DNA of 64,000 nucleotides from positions 3,224,001-3,288,000 of the forward strand of contig NC_082600.1 in the NCBI RefSeq assembly GCF_030936135.1, written 5' to 3'. Source of the DNA: Gavia stellata. Its lineage: Eukaryota > Chordata > Aves > Gaviiformes > Gaviidae. Position 1 is the stretch's first letter. The number at the start of each line of letters is the position of its first letter. A program made the position numbers and the translations under genes. The notes under the pieces are model-generated. The model did no database searches. It saw only the letters and a program-made list of their open reading frames with translations, and was not told where the DNA came from. This document shows positions 12,116-25,200 of the stretch, piece after piece.

Positions 12116-13135
12116 CCCCCTGTGGTCTTCCCCAGAGTCCGATTCCTCCACTTGTGAGCCCGCCGTTCTGGCCTCGCTGAGGCCTCACCTCAATGGCTTC
12201 GTGCTGGCTCTCAGCCCTCGCCCCTGTCTTCCACTGGGGCGGCTCACACTCCCCTCCTCTCCCTCATCTCTAAGCTGGCACTGCCTTCCCCTCCTGGCCG
12301 AGGGTCAGGGAGCACATTCAGAAGTGCTGGCACAGTCTCTCCTTAGGTTTGGGTTTAGATCCTCGGCAGTTCAGCTCCCACCTCTTGCACCCAGCTGCCA
12401 CCCGCACCCCCATGGACCCTCCAGAGCCCGTACCCCGCTGTCCTGCTCCTGAGCCACGCTCATGTCGATGCCAGCGCAGCGGGAAGGGGTCTGCGAAACA
12501 AAACAGCTGGTGCCGAGCATCCCCTGTCTGCTCTACACCTGATTTGGGCACTTTGGGGTAGCACCAGTCTGCTCCCCCGGCCTCGATGCCCGCAAATGGC
12601 TGGAGCAGGTTTTTGCTTAGTTTCATCAAAAAGGGGCCGGGTTGATGTGCCGACAGGCTGCTCTCCGCTGTAAGGCAAACCAGCTGCTGAGGCAGAAGTT
12701 AGCGCTGCCGGGCCCTGACTCTTCCCCACCTTCCTGATTGCTCCTTCAGCGAGATTTCCTCCTCCCTGCCTTCTGCAGAAGTTGCGAAGGACCCTGTCCT
12801 TGTTCCTCTTACCTCTCCTCGCCCTGCCTGCGTAACACCATCCACAAGCAGAGAATATACTGCCATCAGTAAATAACACCTCACAAATCTTCTCTATGCT
12901 TTTCCTGTTTCCTAGCCCACATGTCCAGGATCTCCAGTAGGTATCAGGCTAACTCGGCATGGTGAAAGACAAAGTTCTCCCTATCTTTAACTTCTTTTAG
13001 AAGATAGATATTTCCTGTTTGATATACATGCATCTGGTTCCTGCAGTTGCCTTCTTTTATTATGCTTTGCCAATTAATCTTCACTGTGACTCTACGCTTT
13101 ATCTAAACTAACACCGGTATCTTCTCCTGTAAGAG
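12116..13135. other. Intergenic DNA between POLE2 3' end and DNAAF2 promoter
   Basis: About 1 kb of moderate-GC DNA that becomes AT-rich toward POLE2. It has several short open frames but none with family features. The two genes stand head-to-tail on the minus strand, so this stretch probably holds POLE2 termination sequence and distal DNAAF2 promoter sequence. Confidence 0.6.
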
Positions 13136-13180
13136 TTTATTTGTGTACAAAATACACCATTATTGGCTTTGACATTTATT
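13136..13180 (-). terminator. POLE2: Candidate POLE2 polyadenylation signals
   Basis: On the minus strand AATAAA hexamers lie at 13180-13175 and 13141-13136, about 100 and 140 bases past the POLE2 stop codon. A third AATAAA lies further on at 13061-13056. The first would give a short 3' UTR of about 120 bases. Which one is used cannot be told from sequence. Confidence 0.5.
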
Positions 13181-13280
13181 ATAAACAGTCTGTAATACAT
13201 CATAAAAATCAATCCATCTAAAATGAGTGCTACAGTTGGCTTTACAGAGGCTCGCTCCCTTTTTGCAGTCTCGCAAAAAT

Positions 13281-16200
13281 TCAGAGTCCCTGAAGCTTGC
13301 TGAAAATACCAAACAAAAACAATATTTAGTTTTTAAAAAGATGCTTCACAATAAATAACGTAGTATTCTACTTCTTGATTTACGAAAGACTTTATAATGT
13401 TTTAAACTATTTGAAGACCTAAAGCATCTCATGGTATGACATTTTCTATATTCAAATACAGGTTACATGGGTTGATCTATTAGCAATTCCCTTGGGAGGG
13501 TGGCGGGTGTTATACACCCCGTTTGAGAAGAACACAGCTTCTGCGACCAGGCATGAAACTGAATCAGAAAAGGTAAGTTTGCACTTTTCCCATCATTATT
13601 TCAAACAGAGGCAAATTTTCATCACTGTTTTAAGCCCTTTGATACTTTTTGGTGTTGCAGCTGGCCTTTTTTCCAGTCATTGGAAGACCACAGTTGGAAT
13701 GAGTAAGTACAGATTTAAAATACATGAACTCAAAGCATGAAACTGGCTTCTGGGCTTGAGGATGACCACAAAATGAACCGGGAATTTTTCCTAAGTGTAA
13801 TTAACCTATGTAATGAGCATCATCTCCAGAAGCAGATCTGTTTCCCAACTGGTTCTCAATTGTTGAAAATCTCTTTCTTTTTACTTTTGGATCATGCTTC
13901 CCATTGTTGTTATTTGACTGTAATTTCTAAATTCATTATTTTAGTTCTAGGCATGTGGATTTCTTACACTGCCCAACTATGAAGCATAAGTCTACGTTAA
14001 ACTGCTAGAACATTCACTCTGTTTATATAATCGATTTTCTGATTATCCTCCTGATAATTAGAAAGTCAGCAAATAAGAAGATACTTCCTTTTAAATTAGA
14101 AACTGAATATATTTACCTGTCTTCAACTGTCTTGTTGGAGGGGTAGAATACCTTGAATGAAAATCCACTTCTTGGAAATGAACCCTGTAAAGAAAAATGT
14201 ATATACCACACTTGTGTAAGTAAAATACTGTGCAAATAGTAAGAGACACACTCAGATGTGACTGCACCCCCTTTCTTATTTTGGTAAAGCATAAGGAAAT
14301 CTTACAGGATTTATGCAAAGACAGTCGGTGTTGGTGACAGTGAATGGGTCGTATTTATCTGCAATGACGAGCATATCTGGCACAGGATATACCCTCAGGG
14401 AGTAGTCGTAGGCCCAGTACACAGGGCTAACGTACAGTGGAAGTGGCGTCAGATGTCCTTGTGATAATATAGTCTTTACAAACTGCAAGGTAAACATAAA
14501 TAGTTTGAGCCATTTTCTACATGTCAAACTCATTCCTGCAGATGCTAATGCCCTCTTAATAAAGAAGCTTTGAACATGGAAATGCTTTTTGTGTATCTCA
14601 CTCCCTCTGATTATTAATGATTTCTAGAGTAAAGCAGCAACTCAAGTCCTTTCTAAAACACATCAGCCAATATTTTAAGATGTTGAAACTATTTCATCGA
14701 TCAGACTGTCCAACAAACTGTAGAATCTGCTTACCTGTTCCTCCAACCCAGGAAGTACCAACACTGCCATAGGCTTTCCTCACAGTACCAGTTAACCACA
14801 AGACCCACACTTAAACACAGTCTTTTCCCTGAACTAGGGAAATCATTTGATTCCCAAATGATTTCGATTCCCTTGGCTGTTCTGGCAGTTGCCCTGCTCC
14901 AGATACCAGCTGCCCCCTTTCATTTGCTTTTTCACCTGGCAAATTTCAGCCGGAGTATTTTGGTTCCTGAAACTCTCTCCTCAAGCCCCCTGAAAGCTTT
15001 TGTTATCTCTAGTCAATCATGTAGCTGCCATTAGGCTCCATTTTCCCCAAAGGGCCAAAATCACTACAGCGACTTGGTGGAAGGGTCTGCTGTTGAAAGA
15101 AAATGAGGTACCAAGCATGGGCCCAGTTATTCCACTAATATTGTATGAGGTCTGAAGTCACTATTAATTCAATATAATGTCAGTAACAAAATTTCCCTCT
15201 CTCATTCATCACTGATGGCTGAATTAAAGAACTGATGACAGGCAGAAAAGGCAGAGAAAAACGGAAGTATGCAAAAGCAACCCAATACTCTGCAGAAAGT
15301 GTTGCAATACATAATTCTACATTTCCTTCATGATTCCTTCCTTTCCAAGCATGAGAAAGCCATGTGTGAGTACAGAGAAGTGATGGCTTACAGCGTACAC
15401 ATACATTTGTGCAAACGTGCACACCAAAACCAACGTGCACCAGTGTCCACAATGGCTTCCCTATGTTCACAAAGAAACTGAGCACTGTCGTGATGGAGCG
15501 AAGGAAGAAAGAGATAGAAGTTGTTTCTGAGTCAAACAAAGAAACAAAAAACCACCTATAAAATAAATAGGAACAGACACCATCCATCACTGCAATAAGC
15601 CAGTACTGCCTGGATCATTCTCATTCAATTAGATCAGTAAGTCCCATCAACTCCTGCGGTGCGTTCATTAACTTGAATCATAACTCGGAGCGCTGTGGTG
15701 ATGTATCAAAAGCAGGATTAAGACCTCAAGTGAGAAGGCAGAAGAAGCAGATGACCTTTTGGAAAAGTGACATGCTGCTTTACTGCAAATGTCACTGGTT
15801 AATTGATCAAATTTAAAAAAAAAGGTAATTTGTATTAAACTTTGCCTTGAGGAATCAATGTTTCTTGGTACGATATTCATTGCTGGTGCACATACACCAG
15901 GAGTCAGCTGCTACAAAGCTCTGTGTTCAAGGGCACCTGCAGTGGGACAGTCAGAATGACTCAATGCCGTCAGTCACTATCATGGTTTCAGTTATTTTAC
16001 TCTCAAGATGTAAATCAAGGTAATAATAGTAAATGTATAGATCCTTCTTACAACCCCTCTTGGTTACTCTTGCAACGTGTCGTGAGAATGCAGATCAGAT
16101 CATGCTAAATGCAGACCTGCTGATCAAAAAAGAAGTCAAGGAGATCTCAGCAAGAAGTGCTGACCACAACTCAACTCACGTGGTTGGGAATGTCCATGTT

Positions 16201-19200
16201 GCTGCTAGGGAAGCGGACACAGTTTCTGCACATTTTGTTTACCAAATCTTCACGAAAGATAATTATTTCTTGGGTGCAATATTGAATCCTAAATTGAAAA
16301 CATTAATGAAATTAAATAAATTGAGACAGAACTAAATGATAGGGAGCTGCTTTACAAAGTTGATCTCCCTCTAATACAACAAAATGAAAAAGCACATTTC
16401 AAGTAAAATAATACTTTCCCATCTTCCCTTCATTCTCTCCAGATTCAGAAAAAACATGATGCTTTTGATACTCGCTATCAAACTTTTAGCACTACTTCCT
16501 TTCATCACTGATTTATTTATGTATTAATGTATTTAGAACTGGTTACAATCAATGCAAGTGAGGAAATAAAATAATTTGAAAATTTTTCCAAAATTTGTAA
16601 TTTCTGAAAATTACACCTGCATATAAATTAGTCATTCACTAAAAAAAAAAAAAAAAGCAGTAAGTTACACTGTTACCTGCAAGGATTTGTGGTGAAAACT
16701 GAAAATGGCACCAGCTGTCTGAATTCCTCAGTAATATTTTCAGCCAGGGGAGGTCTACAATAAATAGCAACAGATGTATCAACCAAGACTCTTACCTTCT
16801 TGAATTATTTAACTCAAAATTCTAAAATTTGAAAAAAAGTGAAGCAAACTGACCTTGGTAAAATAGAACCAGGACCAGGGTCTTCAGGGCCAGGAACAAA
16901 CACAAATCGACTACTGTAAAAAGTTCAACATAACACTTTTATACAAAATGGTCCCAGAAGTATCTAAACATTGGTTATATCCTGCCGTTACTCCACAGAT
17001 GCATGCAAATAACCTATTCTGGGGTAGAGATGACAGCTCTTCCCAGCCCTAAGAACCGCATAAATCACAGCTGAGGCATAAGATACATATCCACTCCTCA
17101 CTAAAGTGGAAGAAGCCTTAAAAACTGTTCACCGTGCAAGGGGGACTGACTGCAGGAAGGGAGACAGACCAGGTTGCGCAGCCTGGCTCAGGACTCGGTG
17201 GTAACGGGCTCCAGGATCTCGTACAGGGACCCCAGATAATCCAGCAGTGGCACACCAAGAGAGCCCACCAGGACACGGGATGCAGGATCATCCCGCTTGC
17301 TTACAGCTCACACAGAGCTCAAGAGCCACAGGCTGTGGCCATTCCTAATTTTGGGGCCCATTCTAGGAACTAGCTTTACTTAGGGGCTACTGTTACGAAT
17401 TTGAAGATCAGAAGCCAGAAAGCATAAGCCTGGCTGTCTCCCTGTTTTACTTTCCTTTGTATATTCAGATCTCTGTAAAAGGGATTTAGTTCTCCAGGCC
17501 TGGAATGGGGCTCCCACAGAGCAGGGACACAAGAAGGGATAAATAAAAGATTGCTTTGCAGGATTGCGTTGCTTTGGTTAGTTCTCAAACTAACAGCCAT
17601 GAAGAACCATGTATACAAGAACGGAAAAGATAGAAATGAGATGCCTCCATGTAGGCAGCAGTCAGTGTTGCAGATGACATTTTCCGGGGCTGGTACAGAA
17701 AGCCTGTAGGTGCTTGTAGCAGCATCAAGACTTCAACATCAGTTTACAAAGCAGCACTGATCAGGCAGAACCCTGCTGATTGCAAGGGAATTCCAGGGAA
17801 AAAAAAGGGCTCAGCCAAAAAGCACTTTTGGGGAATCATGGGCCATGTTTAATCCATGTGGAAAATGTTCCAGGGAGATGCAGTTTCACCTTTGCTCACT
17901 CAATAGCAGCTTCCATGACCAAGCTATTTTAGGGAAAATCAAAATCTTACACTGCTGCCAAAACAAACTTACAGGCCTGTTACAAGGTCAGCTTGCTAAC
18001 GGATCATAGCTGGCTCATAACAATGAGAAAATATGGTATCTGTTAATTTCTTAAAGTAATTAAAGCAAAGGTTTCACAAAATAAATAAATTTCTCTTTTC
18101 ATAGCACTTTGCTGTGTACCTTTTATGAATGCTGGGAAATTCACATATAATATCTGCAAGAGTCTTCAAGGAACCTAGAGTCAGGGAAAAAAAAACTATG
18201 ATACAACACCTCTTAGACAGTAAGCACACATTACATGAATCACCACTATACTTCAGTACATTAAAAAATGTGTCACTTAGAAAATAAGGGTTTCTTTTCT
18301 GTTCTCTTAATTTGTTTTGCCATCATTATGTTAATTTAATGTACATGCCCGACTGTATACAAAGACTTCCCCACCTTTCAGTGACTGAATTTGATTTTTT
18401 CCATATGGTGCAGATGAAAAATTTCCACAAAAGAAAAAGCAGGTTGGAGGTGCAGAGGAATAACCTGGGAAAACAGAGTATCTGTGAATATAACATCCAT
18501 TCACTTCAGTATCTGTCATGATTCAGCCTCCAGTCCATTCCATGAAAGGCAGAAACAACACTTCGAGCTCTGCTGCTATTAATACACCTAAACTATTTTC
18601 TTGATACAGGCTTTTGTTAGCTTAAAAAGGATGATGGCAGTGTGCAAATGTCACTTTGAGGGAGCCCTCTTGTTATTTACAGGCCCCATTCCAACAACAT
18701 TGTGCATATCCAACTAACTACTGACCCAGTCATATAATTACACAAAGTACAATTATAATAAATAATACAATTTAAACATGCACTCCTTCCTTAAAGAGAA
18801 AAAGAGCGAGTAGGTAGCAATGGATTACTATTAACCTCCATGCATCATTCCAATCCAAGGGCTCTACCAACATTTAATTTGCTCTTTGGCATTATAAAGC
18901 AACAGTAACTGCAATTGCCTGAGCATTTTAAGAATCTGATGAATCCTCACAATATCACTAATCACCCAGAAACACATGCTTTATAGCAAAGAGTGAAAAA
19001 AGAAACCTGATTCCCATCCCTAAAAGAAAAATAAAAACATCTACTCAGGCATTCATCTCACACTCCAGGTTACTCTCCATCTTCCTAACAGGCAGTACCA
19101 GACTTGGATTTACTTCACTATCTTTCAATCCAGTTGGTAAACAGGACAGAATTGTTTATACCAGAGAAATGGCTCATCAATGTTTCTTCCTTGCTATTCC

Positions 19201-22200
19201 ACTCAGCTATTATTTTTAGTTTATAATTATGAAGCTTATTACTTCTCTGTTAAAAAACAAGTCTCAAAATAGTAAATGCAATGTATGCATCTTTGCCAGC
19301 TGAGTTCAGTATATTAACCTCACTGACCGAAGTCCCTTTATTGCTTCAGCATATGCAATCTTAGGTCAAGTTCAGTTTGCTTCAAGGATCTTGCCAACTT
19401 TGATCAAGATAGTGAACTGGTTTCGTAACTTCTGGATGAGTGTGGTAATTTTGTCCAATTTTCTTCAAGTGAATAGCGGTTTCCCACCCTTAATTTTATG
19501 TTCCTTATTTTTAAAGCAGCCACCCTTTCACACTTCCATTCTACCCAAGACAGACAGGACAAGCTGTTCCAAAACTGCTCTGGAATACAAAGAAGCAATT
19601 CAGAGATCTCACAGATGCTTGCTATCCAAATGTTGTCAACATTACTAATGTAATGATGCATGGAAGAAACAGTTCATATTTTAAGAGTAACTGACATTTT
19701 TTCATTGGTAGAACCAGAAAGCGTTCGGGACTGCTGATCACCGATGAAGTAAGAAGTTTTCTTTAAACTAAGCCTAGGAAAAACTTTCATGAGCAAGGGA
19801 AACATTCTTGTCACACAGCAAATAAAATGACTACTGTCCAAAACAATATTAGCACTATTTCTCAGTATTTATGAAACGGAAGTATCAGCTTGCAAAAATA
19901 TAATATAATCCAATTTTTAAAACTGTTAGAAAAAGATACAAAAGAAATGTAATAGCAACCATGAAATGCAAATAGCTGTTACTAAAATTAGAGTGAGACT
20001 TCACTGGCTTTGTGCTTGCGTTCAGTGAGATCCTACAAAAAAAATGCAACAGTTGGGCTTATTCTAGCTTTCTCAGAATGGAAGTTCATCAGAAATGCAC
20101 AATACAGTAATAACAGGACTCTTGAAAATCGTTGCCTGACTTTTTTGTTTAAAAGTATACTTTCAAAAAAGAGGCCCACAAACCACTATTTTACAAAGGA
20201 GCACACTTAGATCACAGTTTGACAATAAAGTTGGCTTAGCACTTAGATTCTAGAAAGAACAGTCTTGCTGTCAGTTGTACGCTTCCCCTGCCTGGACAAG
20301 GATGCTCACGTGAGCAACCACACGATGAAGAGTTCACAAAGCTAAATCAGCATAAAACTAGTTCTCCAACAAAAGCAAGTCATTTTCTGCTGGGGTCTTC
20401 CCTGAATTAGCTCACCATGGGGTCAGACTTCCCAGCCCATGCCAAGGAGGGGACACAGCCAGGGACCAAGGGCTCGCTAGCCATCAGACTGCCTTGCTGC
20501 ACTTGTCAGCTCCACCCATCAATGCTGCTAAGGACTAAGGAAAATGGTAAAAATTCTCTAAAACAAGGCTCAGAGTCAAGCAGTTCTCACCTACCCGAAA
20601 ACATTGTGTGAAGCTTTTCCAGTACTTCCGCTTGGTCCAGCCATACATCAGAAAGAAATACAAACATGGCATCTTCATTTTCATCTTCCAGATGCTTCAG
20701 TTTTGCAGAAGCCTTTACTGAAGCTGAAGAAGGCCCTCCAAAGAAGTTTACATTCCCATAGAAGGCTCTACATCATTAAAATAATCAAGTTAGTTCTGTT
20801 TTCTTCCCAAATAGTTAGTAGTTTTGATTATGACTCACTTAAGCCATTTTAATTATTATTATTATGATAGGTAGTGCAGATGGTATCAATAATCATCTAG
20901 CACTTCATGGAGAAACCAAGGAAGAGAAATGGCAGTCACCTGGATATAAAGAAAGGGTGCTGCCCTGCTGTAGTTTAACAGATCACCTTAGGGTAATATT
21001 CAACCTTGGTTCTCTCCCCCATCCATTCCTTGAGCAACAAGGAATTTCTTATTCTCATGTAATAGTTATCTAGTTCTGCAATTAGGAAGGGCTTAGATCC
21101 CAATTGTTATTACAGGCAGAACTCAACGGCCTTTGGAAGGGTTTTTCTGCCAACGCTACAGGCTTTAGTACTGGTCCGAGTAGACCAGCAAGTCCCAGAA
21201 TTGCTTCCTTAAAATTGCTTCCTTAAAATTGTATTTATTTTGTGGCATTTGGGGAGGGGAAAGACTAGCATGCTTTAATGTCACAGAAATTATAAAATAA
21301 TAATGCGCTTACTTAGAAACCCATAACAAAATACGGAGTGTGGCTGCTGAAAGTCAGTTTTATACCTAGTGGTAGCAGAAGGCTCAGTAGGCGGAAATCC
21401 AAAAGCATTCACATGAAAAACTTCATCTTCATACCAACCTAAGAGATTTTTGAACAACAAAATAACCTTTAGTTTTTCTAACAACATCATGTCCTAGACA
21501 TTAGTCAGACAGTTGGCAGCTGTGCTGCATAGTTAGTCCCAGCCTTCACCAATCCCTCTCTTGTGATAGCACCAGTCCCTGTGCTGTTTAGTGGTGAAGC
21601 AGACCAGGGAACTAACTGGCTGAAAAACAGGCTGAGCAAGAAACCAACTCTTTTTTTACCCCAGACACTTCTTTGAATGGATTTGCTGCACAGCCACATA
21701 AACAACCTTCTCAGCCCAACCAAGAATGTAGGGGAACAGGAGTAATTTTTGCTGGCCCTGCCCCAGAAGAGTCTCCATCAAACTGCACCCTTTCTCGAGA
21801 ACTGTCCCACCTGTTAGAGGAACAGAAGTAACAGGGTGATACTTGTCCCCACTATCACTCTTGCTCTTGACTTCTATTTAGTTTATTTTACAAATTTTAA
21901 ACATAAAATACATTATTAGAAAATAGACTGGGATTATCTATATTGCACAGAGTAATATCCTACAAACAGAAATGACCATAATTTTGCTAAAACACGTCCA
22001 AGTCTCCAAAACTGCAAGCCCTTACATCATCTTAATGAGAAGACTCACCAAAACCTCTGAAGGACCAAAGCTTTGCCAACAGAAAGCAGCATTGTCAGAT
22101 TGTTAAATCTTACTGTTTCGTTATTCTAGTCTGTCTCCCTAATCTAGTCATATCTCCTCCGAGCATGTTGGAGCCAGGCTAACCCAGGCCAATCCTCAAA

Positions 22201-25200
22201 GCTGCTACGGATGCTCACATCCCACTGACATTGCTGAAAACCACAAATTTCGCAGAGCGCTGTTCTCTGCCTCCAGAGCCTATGAGGTAACAGGCAAGGC
22301 TTATGGCCAAAAATCTCAGTCACAAACTCAGCTTACGGTCAACCCTCATCAACATGAGACTTGCCTGTTCAACCACATCTGGCAGACATGTAACTGCAGC
22401 AACAGCCATTAACAGAATTAACTTATTACAAGCTAAGAAAAATAGTCTGCTTTACCTTCTGCCAAAACAAAGCATGATTCAGTATACAAACCACTGTGGA
22501 ACTGGTGCAGAAATGTTAAGAAATATATTTTTCTTAGATCAGGACTCTTAAACTACTTCTTTAGCCAAAGTTTGCTTTCCAGCTGGTGTTATACGTTTGG
22601 ACACTACTGGAAGTTCATAGGCTGCCTTAAGACCTACGCAATCACCTGGCAGCTGAGCAGGTAAGGTCATAAACAGCCCCCAAAGAGGAACAGGCTCTGC
22701 TTCCGCTAGGAGGAACACTAACCTTGTCCTCACAGTCTCTGTGAAAGGGCACTGAGCTGCAGCAACCAAGTAATTGAAAACGAAGGAAAAAGACAGAGCT
22801 GCAATTCTCAATACGTAATTTTTAATGGTCAGTATTGATTTACTATTCAATCTGAAATTCTCCAAGTCTATAGGGAATTTCTTCAACTCTTACATCACAG
22901 AAAAAGGATATTGCTTTACTAAGGTCTAGCTGGACGACTCCTGTAGGGTCTTCTAGGAAAAATTTCCCCTAAAAAACAGGATTCATTAATTAATAAAGCA
23001 AAATATCCCCAAACACACAAATGCTTCAATTGGAAGCATCTACCAGTCAGCATTTAGAAATAATTTAGCCATTTTTAATATTATAAGCTTAGAACACACT
23101 GGCAGAACTGAAAACAATGTAGTTTATAGTAAGTGTATCTTAGCATCTTCCCTTTGAGCTGCTGCAGTTCGGATTGCTGGTGCACCCCTCCCCTATAATC
23201 ACAGTCCAATGCAATGGCAAGTCCAGTCAGTCATTGGAAGCTCCAACATTTCAAGAAGGGGCACGCCTACAAAATGTAACTGGTTCTGGCTGCTGACGTA
23301 AAGCATTACAAAATTCTGTAGTGAGCAGAGAAAGACATTTTCCCTCACACACTAGCATCAGTTGCTTGTGGAAAACGCTCTTAGGGAATGGAGCTTGCAC
23401 CACTGACACTGATGTGAGTTCTGCCACTGACTCGTATGACAGGATAAAGTGGTGAGATATTTAAGCGTTCTCATTTTCTAATATATTACATCACTGAATG
23501 AATGGTGACCTAGATACTCTACAACAAAAAGCAACCTACCTCCTTGAGCTGAGTTATCATCCCAAGCACAATCACTTCTCCCACTTTAGCTGTATTGCCC
23601 AATAGAGTTTCTATTGTTTTAAGCTGTAACCAAAGGCAAAATATCAAATAAAAATTAAATCAAACTCTCCATTTATTTATTCTTAAGCAACCAAGACAAA
23701 GCACCACACAGCACATGTGTTTACATAAATACACAAATGAGCTATGAGAGAATTCAGGCTCATTACAAAAATCAGAGACACATTTCTGAATGTCAGATGT
23801 AGCACCGTATAGGAAAAGATTTCCAATAATGGCTGCTAGCATAAAGAACTGCTTAGCAAGTAAATACCTATTGTGATTATTCTGCTTACAAGTGGATTAA
23901 AACTGAAAAGAACAAGTGGCAATTTCTGCTCTTGCCTAAGAATGTCAATTGTAGTAACTGGATCCTCAGCAGGAACCAATCTGAACCACAGCGCCAGCCT
24001 GCACCCATAACAGTAACACTAATTACTTTAATCGAAGAACCTTAGATGGATGACAGAGACCACTCCAGAGTAATGCAGGTGACATAGCATAGCATGCCGT
24101 CTGCGGTTTCTGGACAAACTTATTTTGGTCTGTCAAGCTGCAGTTCAGAGAGACAATCCTCCTACAACACCAGAATAAGCAACGCATTTGCCACTGCTGA
24201 CAGGGAGGATCAGAAGCAGTGAAGGGAGAAAGATGCCTGTACAGCCTGGATGGAGATGCAGGCTCAACTCAGCTAAGGTCAGCTTTTTTTTTTTCTACAC
24301 GACGGCATGCTCTGAACAGGGAGAAACAGGGAAGTTGAGCAAAGCAAAAGCTGTTATTTGGTAGCCGGTGACACATACCCGTTGACCTTTTTTAAAAAAT
24401 ATGTAATACAGGGAGAGCATTTAATATGCGAAAGCTGAGATGGGAACAGAACAGACCAAAGTTACGACCTTATTCGATTGTAGGTTTGTGAATTTAGTGC
24501 TTATGAAAGAAAGAAGCAGGGAAAATATCCCCAAGCAGAGGGAAGCAAAGTGTAATTGGTTGAACAGCTAATGTCCTTCCACCTCAGGAAGCCATATTTC
24601 TCTTGCGCTTCATAGCTGCTTTTGAGTGGCTTGGTCATCATGCTGATCTGAGCCAAATAACTGCATTTTTGACACACAGGCTAAAAATGATCAAAAATAA
24701 CTCATTTCCATTGATTACCCATATTAGATGTAAAACTAAAATGTCACTGGAGAACTATTACTTCATTAAAGTGTAACACAAGTACAGTTCCCTTTGCACG
24801 AAAAAAAAAATTTTTTACCTGGAATTTACTCCTACTGTCATCAGGATGAGCAACGACTGCTGAAGGAGTAAACAACTCATGCCTATGAGTCCTCTGCAGA
24901 AACCAAAATTGAAGTAATCCAGTTTAAAAACAAACGAGCACCATCAAAAAGCCGATTCATTACAACCACTATACAAAATACTTGTTAAAGTTCTCTATTT
25001 TATCCAGCGACGTTTAATTTGTTGAGCATAATCAGTTCTTTTGACAAGAATTTGCTTCTAAGAAATAGATGATCAATAATACTGGACAATAAAACTAAGC
25101 CCAAAAAGTAACAGCAAAGCATCTGTAATGCTTTTAAAATAAGTTATTTCTGAGTACTTGGAAGGAAGGGGTGAGACAGCAAGGGAGGGTAAACTGTATT

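Noticed and set aside
16641-16657. A-run in POLE2 intron 15 considered as the tail of a processed pseudogene
   Set aside because: No gene-like sequence precedes it on either strand; a simple repeat.
22894-22911. Extension of POLE2 exon 8 to the GTAAGA donor as the main splice form
   Set aside because: It would insert residues not expected in the family, while the AT-AC junction restores the expected sequence exactly. It is kept only as a possible minor form in the findings.
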